A DNA stretch of 64,000 nucleotides from JAJPJE01 sp963848375. Lineage in GTDB: Bacteria > Acidobacteriota > Terriglobia > Terriglobales > Acidobacteriaceae. Both the position numbers and the translations under genes were made by a program. Below are positions 57,007-64,000 of this stretch, piece by piece. The notes under the pieces are model-generated. The model was not told the DNA's origin. It did not search any database and was given only the letters and a program-made list of their open reading frames with translations. How positions within the stretch are numbered: the stretch's first letter is position 1; every line of letters starts with the position of its first letter. The DNA lies in NCBI GenBank assembly GCA_963848375.1, contig CAWKDK010000025.1, forward strand, positions 1-64,000, written 5' to 3'.

Positions 57007-57714
57007 ATGAACCGAGTCTCCCTCATTGCAGCATTCGCATTCTGCGCGGCGCTTGCCGTGGCGCAACAACCGGCTACCACCGAGATTGCCTCAGCCAAAC
57101 CAACTGCCGACAGAGTCACAGTTACCGACATTCCGCCAGTTACAAGCACAATGTCACTGCCACCCGGAACTGCGATTCGCATGAAGATGAGCAATACAAT
57201 TACGACCGACAACCGGCGCGGCGATCGCTTCTCGGGAGCTGTGACGGAGGCTGTGTCGTATCAAGGTCGAGTGATCATCCCCGTGGGCTCCACAGTCCGC
57301 GGCGAAGTGCTGCGAACCAACTCTCCACGGCGCATCAGGGGCAAGCCCATGATCGATCTGCATCCGGCGTCGGTCACACTGCCTTCGGGCGAGTCTTACC
57401 TGATTTCGGCGACCGTAGTGGACACTGGCAATCCGAAGGCCCTTGATGTGAATGAGGAAGGCCAGATCAGAGGCCCCGGGCACCCCTCGCGCCACGATCT
57501 GGTTATCGGCGGCATAGGAACCGGGTTCGGCGCTGGAGTTGGTGCATTAGCAGCCGGTCCTGAGGGAGCGTTGATCGGCGCAGGCGTTGGCGCCACGGCA
57601 TCGACCGTTCGCTGGCTCATGAATCACAACGATCTCATGATTCCTGCGGGGACAGAATTGATTCTGGAGTTGAATCGGCCGATGGGCGAGGGTTCTCGGA
57701 TAGCCGCTCAGTAA
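57007..57714 (+). CDS. Secreted hypothetical protein with a Gly-zipper segment
   Basis: A 235-residue protein starts at MNRVSLIAAFAFCAALAVAQ (signal peptide), with AAGGAGTAGAAGG directly before the ATG. The middle, LPPGTAIRMKMSNTITTDNR, GDRFSGAVTEAVSY and IPVGSTVRGEVLR, resembles the C-terminal strand pattern of TrbI/VirB10-like or LPXTG-free envelope beta domains. The glycine-rich segment IGGIGTGFGAGVGALAAG follows. It may form or contact an outer-membrane channel, but this is speculative. Confidence 0.7.
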   Translation: MNRVSLIAAFAFCAALAVAQQPATTEIASAKPTADRVTVTDIPPVTSTMSLPPGTAIRMKMSNTITTDNRRGDRFSGAVTEAVSYQGRVIIPVGSTVRGEVLRTNSPRRIRGKPMIDLHPASVTLPSGESYLISATVVDTGNPKALDVNEEGQIRGPGHPSRHDLVIGGIGTGFGAGVGALAAGPEGALIGAGVGATASTVRWLMNHNDLMIPAGTELILELNRPMGEGSRIAAQ

Positions 57715-57732
57715 GGGTTCTTTCAGTTCACG

Positions 57733-57769
57733 CCCCATCCCGCGCAAGCATGGATGGGGTTTCCCTTTT
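57733..57769 (+). terminator. Terminator between convergent genes
   Basis: CCCCATCC / GGATGGGG, with an 11-base loop, followed by TTTCCCTTTT. It ends the plus-strand gene, and the minus-strand GH57 gene ends at its edge. Confidence 0.8.
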
Positions 57770-59991
57770 ACCGGTAGACGTTTCCCTTCAGTTCGTCCTC
57801 TTCGCTCACGACCTGTAGGTGCAGTGCGCCCTCTAGCGGAAGCGCATCCAGAGGAAGCCCGTCGGTCCAAAGGCTGAAGCGCAGCGCGATGTTTGCTCCG
57901 ATTGCAACTCCCAGCACCTTCAGAGGCAGTTCGAACTCGAACGCACGACGATGCGGCACAAGCGCGACCGTCGTTCCCGGCTGCGCCTGCAAGACGCGGC
58001 GTTCATGGCCGTTGCGCAGAGCCCAACCTTGTAGAGTTCCGGCAACTTCCGCCTTTAATTGCAAGCGGGTCGGGTCTTCTGTCGCCGCCGCATTCGGTTG
58101 CGTTACTTCGATGTCTACAGCGATAAAGAAAGCTTCCGCCGGAAGCGCGCCGGCGAAGTCCAGTCGTCCATATAAGCGCTCTGCATCGACACCTGCATAG
58201 ATCGCGTCGAGCAGGAACTGTTTGCCGTGCATCGCGCCCGAATGGCGATCCGCGGTATACATGGCGGCTCCAAGCCAGTCGAAGTAACGCGGGTGTTCAC
58301 TACCAATGCGCGGATGGATGAACGCAGTCTGCAGAACTGCATGCGGGGCGTATGGCAGTAGTAGTTATTGGCTGTGCCAGGTACGACGGAGCCTCAGCGC
58401 CCAGCGCCTGGTACACGTTCGAGAGATGCTTGCGATAGAGTTCGTCGAAGTCGCGATCGTTTGCCGAATGATGCTCGGGGCCGTACCACCAGTTCCAATC
58501 GCTGCCCTCGGCAATCATTAACTCTTCGAAGGCAAGTTTCCGTTGCGCATCCGAGACCGCAGGCGCGCGATGCTCGTAAAAGTCGCGCGCATCGGCAAGA
58601 TAGTCCCATGCACGATTGTCTTCGGGAGCACCGATCCAAACGTTGAAGTTGGCATTGATCCACGACCCGGGAACCAGCGACTTGAGCTGCGGATATTCCT
58701 TTTGCCGGTCGAGCGCCTCTCCAATACTCAGCGCTTCAATTTGGGGATCATGTTGAAGCGCATCATAGACGCGCCGTAGGAATTCGCGGCCGGATCCCGG
58801 ATAGAACTCCCACGCATTCTCGCCGTCGAGGATGATCGGAATCAGTGCATCTTGGCCTTTAGCTAGAACCGGCTGCGCAGCTTCCTTGATGTTCTTGATG
58901 AAGTGATCGCAGGCTTCCTTGGCCGGCATGCCGGAATATACGAAGCCAATCAGATCCGACAGGCTGTGGTCGCGGAAGACCATTCGCATCTGCGTACTGC
59001 CCTGCCGATACAAATATCCTTGATAGAGCTTCTCGGCATTCGTAGCCGACAGATGTCCGGTATTGCTGCGATCAAACGCCATGCCAAGGCTGCGTCCGAG
59101 AACGCCTTCATCGGTGGCCATCCACTGGACGCCGAGTTCATGCGCGATCCCCAGTACCTGTTCGGAGACGCTGCCTTCCGACGGCCACACGCCCCGTGGT
59201 CTGTTGCCGAATACCTGCTCGTGCAGATCAAGTCCGCGTTTCAACTGCTCGCGGGCATCATCAGGACGCGCAAACTGCTTCTGCGGCAAAAGCAGATTGG
59301 GTGAAGAGACTCTTCCCTGGTTGGAGTCGCACAACAGCGGAAGGATTGGATGATAGAACGGCGACGTCGAAATCTCGATCCGCCCCTTTTGCGCTGCTTC
59401 GCGATACGCAGGTAGAACCGAGTCCTGAATCTTCTGCTGAAATTTCCCAACAAACTGCTGATCTTCCAAAGTGAAGTCGCGACCTTTGTGGATCAGGGCT
59501 CGCACGTCAGCGTTCAGCAGATAGTATTCGTCGAACCATGCGATCTGCGAGAGCACTTGCAAGTCTGTGAAATCTTGCGCCCTAAATGAAGCAAGGGCTC
59601 GTTCGACGTTCTGTCCCGCCCCCTGGAACTGATTCCATAGCTCCTGATAACGCGGATAACGAGCGATAAGGTGCGCTGTATTTGCTTGGAACAAATAGCT
59701 GAGCGCGAAACGCTTGTCGGCCGGCGTGAGATCCGCTGCAGGCTTCAAAGCCACATCAAGAAATGGGTCTTGTGCCTTTCCGCCGACGTAATCCTCAATT
59801 TGCGTGATCAGCGAAGGAACCAGGTTGAAGGTCTGGTGAACCTCAGGAAACTCACTGAGCAGCTTCACCATTCCGTAATAATCCTTCAGGGCATGCATCC
59901 GAACCCAGGGCAGGCGGTATTTGCCTGTGGCCAGGTCCTTATAAAAGGGCTGGTGCATGTGCCAGAGAAAAGCGACGCGAATAACTGACAT
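57768..59991 (-). CDS. Glycoside hydrolase family 57 (alpha-amylase/4-alpha-glucanotransferase type); one frameshift
   Basis: The N-terminus has the GH57 signature HMHQPFYKD and LPWVRMHALKDYYGM. Further motifs are GIELSTSP-like FYHPILPL and GVWPSEGSVSEQVL with the catalytic Glu. A C-terminal beta-domain follows from about residue 600. At about 58356-58364 the frame shifts by one base. Corrected, it reads LPYAPHAVLQTAFIHPRIGSE and continues to the tail ending ELKGNVYR. The corrected length is 740. Members act on alpha-glucans (glycogen, maltodextrin) in the cytoplasm. No glycogen genes are next to it, so the substrate remains open. Confidence 0.88.
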
Positions 59992-60099
59992 TGATTTTTA
60001 GTTTTGCAGGTTTGTTTGTCGGGTGGCAAGTTTTTGTGCGTTCTGCCCTCGCTGGGCCCCTCCAGCCTTCTGTTAAACTCGAAATACGGCTGTGTAGCC

Positions 60100-62424
60100 A
60101 TGCGCATTCTGACCCGCTATATCCTGCGCGAGGTGACCTCGCACGCGCTGATCGGCGCCCTGATCTTCACTTTCGTGATTTTCATGCGCGATCTGGCTCG
60201 CATCCTGGAGTTAGTGGTCAGAAACAGCGCCCCCCTTCCCAGCGTCGCGCAGCTCTTCCTGTTCACTATTCCGACCGCTCTTACAGTCACACTGCCTATG
60301 GCAGTTCTGGTCGGAATCCTCATTGGACTCAGCCGGCTGGCAGCCGACAGCGAAGTCACGGCCATGCGCGCGATGGGCATGGGTTCGTCCACCTTCCTGA
60401 AGATCATTTCGATTTTCGCCGTCATCGCCTGGTTGATTGCGCTGGCAAACAATCTCTATTTCGCGCCGAGATCGGCCGCTGCTCTGAGCGACTTGCAGGA
60501 CAAGCTGAAGAGTTCCCAGGCTTCGTTCGAGATTCAGCCGCGCGTCTTCTACGAAGACTTCAAGGATTACGTCCTATATGTAGAAGACTCGCGCAGTGGA
60601 ACCGGTGCAGCCCAGTGGAAGGGCGTATTCCTCGCAGACATCTCCAATCCGGCGACGCCAAAGATCACCGTTGCGGAGCATGGAGTCGTGGTCAGCGAAG
60701 GGCCCGACAAGCTGAGATTGCATCTCGAAAACGGTTCATCGCAAGAAACGGTTCCGCGGCAACCTGAACAATATTCGATTTCGACGTTCTCCCGATCCGA
60801 TATACCGATTCAGCTGCCTACGACCAATTCTCAGAGCCAGGCGACTTTGCCGGTGGCGGAGCTCTCGACTCCAGCGCTTCTAGACAAAGCGAAAACCGCC
60901 GACGAGATGCATCGCCGTCTTTATATGATCGAGTTTCACCGGCGGCTTGCCTTGCCCACTGCCTGCCTCGTACTGGCGCTGGTGGGAATTCCGCTAGGGT
61001 TATCGGCGAAGAAGGGCGGCAAGTCGACGGGCTTTGTTCTGACCATCGGGCTCGTTTTTCTTTATTACTTCCTTTCACTGGCCGGAATGTCGTTTGCTCG
61101 TTCTGGCAAGATGCCCGTCGGCCCGGCAATCTGGATGGGCAATATCGTCTTCTTCTTTACCGGACTCGTGCTGCTGTGGCGGGTAGACCGCGTTCCCATC
61201 GAGATTGGCACCTTGAAGGGGGCGTGGAACCGTCTACGCGGTCGCTTTCAGAATGGAACGCCCCTGGTTGCCGGATCGCGAACCTCATCCGACGCCTTCG
61301 CCCGGGCAGTGTCGCGCAAGCGTGTATTTAGCGCGCAGTTCCCCCTGCTGCTCGATGACTATGTTCTGAAAGATTTCGTCGTCTACCTGGCGATGATTGT
61401 CGGCACATTCCTGATGCTGCTGCTGGTCTTTACCTTCTTCGAGCTGTTGAAGGATTTGGGTCGCGTGCCCATCACGGTGATCGGCCAATATCTGCTCACG
61501 GTCACGCCATACTTCCTGTACAACAGCACGCCGATGAGCATGTTGCTTGCGGTCCTGATCACGTTCGGCCTGCTGGAGAAGACCAACGAGATTACTGCAA
61601 TGAAGGCGACTGGCGTCAGCATCTATCGCATCATCATTCCGGTGCTGGCGGTTGCGGCGATGGTAGCAGTCGGCCTGTTCTTCTTCGATCAGCTTTATCT
61701 CCCGCAATTGAACAAGAAGCAGGACGCTCTGCGCAATGAGATCAAGGGCAAGCCTCCGCAGACGTATTTGCGGCCGGACCAGAAGTGGATTTTCGGGCAG
61801 AACTCCAGCATCTGGTATTACGAACTTTTCGATCCGGACCAGAATCGCTTCGGCGGCATTTCCGTCTTCGAGTTCAATCCCAAAACGTTCGAATTGACGA
61901 AACGAATCTACGCCTCGCGGGCACATTGGTCCGACACGCTGAATAAATGGGTCTTCGAGCAAGGCTGGACGCGCACCTTCAATGGGATGACGGTCGAGGA
62001 CTACCACACCTTCGACGTGGCAACGTTTGCAGAGCTGCCAGAGCCGCCGAACTATTTCAAGAAGGAAGTGAAGCAGTCGTCGGAGATGAGCTACGACGAG
62101 CTTCGCCGCTATATCAACGACCTGAAGCAGAGTGGCTTCGACGTGGTGCGCCTGCGCGTGCAACTGCAAAAGAAGTTCGCCTTCCCGCTGATGACATTCG
62201 TGATGGCAGTCCTCGCCGTACCCTTTGCTCTGCGCGGAGGCCGCCGTGGCGCTCTTGCCGGTGTAGCGATGGCCGTGGGCATTGCTGTCCTCTATTGGGT
62301 GGGCATGGGTTTCTTTGAAGCCATGGGAAATGCCAATCAACTGCCAGCGGCGCTCGCTGCTTGGTCGCCCGACCTACTCTTCGGCCTCGCCGGTGGATAT
62401 CTGCTACTGAAAGTTCCGACCTAA
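60100..62424 (+). CDS. Fused LptF-LptG lipopolysaccharide export permease
   Basis: One 774-residue chain contains two complete YjgP/YjgQ permeases. Domain 1 (about 1-370) starts MRILTRYILREVTSHALIG, has DLQDKLKSSQASFEIQP and EFHRRLALPTACLVLALVGIPLG. Domain 2 (about 425-774) starts LLLDDYVLKDFVVYLAMIVG and has QKKFAFPLMTFVMAVLAVPFA. Each has six membrane helices and a central periplasmic jelly-roll. In most bacteria these are separate LptF and LptG, which form the LptB2FG ABC exporter that extracts LPS from the inner membrane. ATG at 60100 is chosen because the family N-terminus starts there. An MsbA-like gene follows on the same strand. Confidence 0.93.
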   Translation: MRILTRYILREVTSHALIGALIFTFVIFMRDLARILELVVRNSAPLPSVAQLFLFTIPTALTVTLPMAVLVGILIGLSRLAADSEVTAMRAMGMGSSTFLKIISIFAVIAWLIALANNLYFAPRSAAALSDLQDKLKSSQASFEIQPRVFYEDFKDYVLYVEDSRSGTGAAQWKGVFLADISNPATPKITVAEHGVVVSEGPDKLRLHLENGSSQETVPRQPEQYSISTFSRSDIPIQLPTTNSQSQATLPVAELSTPALLDKAKTADEMHRRLYMIEFHRRLALPTACLVLALVGIPLGLSAKKGGKSTGFVLTIGLVFLYYFLSLAGMSFARSGKMPVGPAIWMGNIVFFFTGLVLLWRVDRVPIEIGTLKGAWNRLRGRFQNGTPLVAGSRTSSDAFARAVSRKRVFSAQFPLLLDDYVLKDFVVYLAMIVGTFLMLLLVFTFFELLKDLGRVPITVIGQYLLTVTPYFLYNSTPMSMLLAVLITFGLLEKTNEITAMKATGVSIYRIIIPVLAVAAMVAVGLFFFDQLYLPQLNKKQDALRNEIKGKPPQTYLRPDQKWIFGQNSSIWYYELFDPDQNRFGGISVFEFNPKTFELTKRIYASRAHWSDTLNKWVFEQGWTRTFNGMTVEDYHTFDVATFAELPEPPNYFKKEVKQSSEMSYDELRRYINDLKQSGFDVVRLRVQLQKKFAFPLMTFVMAVLAVPFALRGGRRGALAGVAMAVGIAVLYWVGMGFFEAMGNANQLPAALAAWSPDLLFGLAGGYLLLKVPT

Positions 62425-62482
62425 GCCGGTACTTTCGCGGAAAAAGCGTCTCTGCGCTTACGATAGAATCTAAATACAGGCA

Positions 62483-64000
62483 ATGCTCAAACAACTGCGC
62501 CCACTTTTCCCTTACTTGAAGAGATATCGTTCCGGGCTCTTCTGGGGAACCGTGTCGGTGCTGATGACGAACGGCATATGGATCCTCTTCCCCCAGGTGA
62601 TCCGGGTCGCCGTCAACGATCTTAGTACGGGGATCACGCACCACAAACTGGTTGTCTATTCGCTGCTCCTGGTAGCTATTGCGCTTGGCAAGGGCATCTT
62701 CCAATTTCTGACGCGTTGGATCGTGATTGGTATTTCGCGCGATATCGAATTCGATCTCCGCAACGACCTCTTCTCGCACCTGGAAACCCTCTCCTACTCC
62801 TACTACCAGCGCACCCGCACCGGCGACATCATGGCGAAAGCCACGAATGACCTCAACGCCGTGCGCATGTTGCTCGGACCCGCGATCATGTATTCGGCGA
62901 ACACCATCGTGTACACGGCCGGTGCGCTGGCCTTCATGATCAAGATGAGTCCGCGGCTGACGCTCTTGACCTTCTTGCCGCTCCCCGTCGCCAGCATCGT
63001 GGTTCAGTATTTTGGTTCGCGTATTCATGAGCGCTTCGAACGCATACAGGCACAGTTCTCGGATATTTCAGCACGCGCTCAGGAAAACTTCTCAGGAGCT
63101 CGCATCATTCGCGCTTTCGCGCAGGAAGATGCCGAGATACGGCTATTCGAGAAAGACAATCAGGAATACATCGCGCGCAGCCTGAAGTTAGTGCGTTTGA
63201 TGGGCATGCTCTGGCCGACGCTCGAAGCCATGCTTGGTGTTGCCGTGGTGCTGGTGCTGTGGCTAGGCGGCCGGCAAGTCATCGAAGGTCATATGACTCC
63301 GGGCGCATTTGTCGCTTACCTCACGTACATGGTGCAGCTCACATGGCCGATCATCGCTCTCGGCTGGGTCATTAATATCTTCCAGCGTGGAACGGCCTCG
63401 ATGGGTCGCATCAACCAGATCCTTACCGAGAAGCCTGAAATCGTCGACTCGCCACGAGCGTCTTCCCTTGCGAACGCGCCAATCGCGGGCGAAATTGAAT
63501 TCCGTAACTTAACTTTCAAGTATCCGGACGGATCGACCGTCCTGCACGATATCAACCTGAAAGTACCTGAAGGTACGAGCCTTGCGATTGTGGGACCCAC
63601 CGGATCGGGCAAGACTACCCTGGTCAGCCTGATTCCCAGGATTTATGACACTCCACGTGGCGAAGTCCTGCTGGATGGGCGCGCCTTGCAAGATTATTCG
63701 CTCAGCAATCTACGCCACAGCATCGGCTTCGTTCCGCAGGAAACGTTTCTGTTCAGCGACACCATCCGCGAGAACATCGCCTTTGGAGTAGAGAGCGCAA
63801 CCGACGAAGAGATTCGGCAAGCAGCGCAAGGCTCGAACATCGCGCAGGATATCGAAGGCTTCCCGGAAGGCTACAACACCATGGTGGGCGAGCGCGGCAT
63901 TACGCTCTCAGGGGGGCAGAAGCAGCGCACGGCTATCGCGCGGGCACTGATCAGGAACCCGCGCATCTTAATTCTCGACGACGCCCTCTCCAGCGTGGAC
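62483..64000 (+). CDS. MsbA-like ABC exporter half-transporter, 3' end outside window
   Basis: Six N-terminal membrane helices (about residues 17-320) with an SYYQRTRTGDIMAKATNDLN loop are followed by an ATPase domain. The Walker A is GPTGSGKTT, the signature LSGGQKQRTAIARAL, and Walker B LILDDALSSVD, where the window ends. So 506 residues are visible. It is of the type I exporter class like MsbA, BmrA and SmdA. Being 58 bases after the LptFG fusion, it may flip the LPS core-lipid A that the Lpt system then exports; drug export is the alternative. Confidence 0.93.
   Translation, partial: MLKQLRPLFPYLKRYRSGLFWGTVSVLMTNGIWILFPQVIRVAVNDLSTGITHHKLVVYSLLLVAIALGKGIFQFLTRWIVIGISRDIEFDLRNDLFSHLETLSYSYYQRTRTGDIMAKATNDLNAVRMLLGPAIMYSANTIVYTAGALAFMIKMSPRLTLLTFLPLPVASIVVQYFGSRIHERFERIQAQFSDISARAQENFSGARIIRAFAQEDAEIRLFEKDNQEYIARSLKLVRLMGMLWPTLEAMLGVAVVLVLWLGGRQVIEGHMTPGAFVAYLTYMVQLTWPIIALGWVINIFQRGTASMGRINQILTEKPEIVDSPRASSLANAPIAGEIEFRNLTFKYPDGSTVLHDINLKVPEGTSLAIVGPTGSGKTTLVSLIPRIYDTPRGEVLLDGRALQDYSLSNLRHSIGFVPQETFLFSDTIRENIAFGVESATDEEIRQAAQGSNIAQDIEGFPEGYNTMVGERGITLSGGQKQRTAIARALIRNPRILILDDALSSVD

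Noticed and set aside
61285..62340. Minus-strand open frame inside the LptFG fusion
   Set aside because: Shadow frame, rich in His/Gln/Arg, with no signal or domain; the permease motifs explain the DNA.

Overview
The window looks like a chromosomal core-genome segment of a Gram-negative, probably Acidobacteriota (Terriglobia, Koribacter-like) bacterium. This rests on the many secreted Ig-like or repeat proteins, the DUF5818-like and YXWGXW proteins, intergenic palindromic word repeats typical of that group, an LptF-LptG fusion, and the GroESL/CIRCE, MiaB, TruB, PdxST, GpmI and Eno housekeeping genes. No phage, IS element, CRISPR array or rRNA was seen. There is one tRNA, Arg-ACG.

Layout. 0-10 kb: the end of a DUF5818-like secreted protein, a phosphoesterase, a thioesterase, pdxS and pdxT (PLP synthase) split by an antisense sugar porter, an O-methyltransferase, miaB and a DUF151 nuclease-like gene. 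10-20 kb: a pseudopilin, a duplicated TPR protein, a beta-lactamase fold hydrolase, a VOC-WYL-Ycf48 operon, truB, a rhomboid, an SDR and a DUF1772 protein. 19-25 kb: a tightly overlapping glycosyltransferase-PTPS-PTPS-folE operon, TlpA, and a multi-domain copper ATPase. 25-32 kb: small envelope and metal-linked proteins, a GT39, a YXWGXW protein, a low-affinity iron permease and the tRNA. 32-39 kb: a second Ig-phosphoesterase, an M48 protease and groESL under a promoter with a CIRCE operator. 39-47 kb: a GH3 beta-glucosidase, a Cys-rich protein, an SMR-like transporter, a LEA-like Lys/Ala repeat protein, a GH43 glycosidase, and an ATP-grasp ligase beside a zinc peptidase. 47-64 kb: a cold-shock gene, a large HEAT/PilZ protein, a D-2-hydroxyacid dehydrogenase, gpmI, eno, secreted proteins, a GH57 glycosidase, an LptF-LptG fusion and an MsbA-like ABC transporter that runs off the end.

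The most important overall observation concerns data quality as much as biology. Thirteen genes carry fourteen single-base frameshifts, thirteen of them apparent insertions. Correcting each one restores a full-length family member. Because gpmI is among them, a consensus-sequence error of insertion-biased type is more likely than mass pseudogenisation. I annotate these genes over their full reconstructed extent and give the position of each shift.

The most interesting biology is the translationally coupled glycosyltransferase/6-pyruvoyl-tetrahydropterin synthase (two paralogues)/GTP cyclohydrolase I operon, the single-chain LptF-LptG permease next to an MsbA-like transporter, the ATP-grasp/zinc-peptidase pair, the HEAT/PilZ protein, and several families of short intergenic repeats. 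I did not find a system I could call clearly new; the candidates are ranked in the findings.
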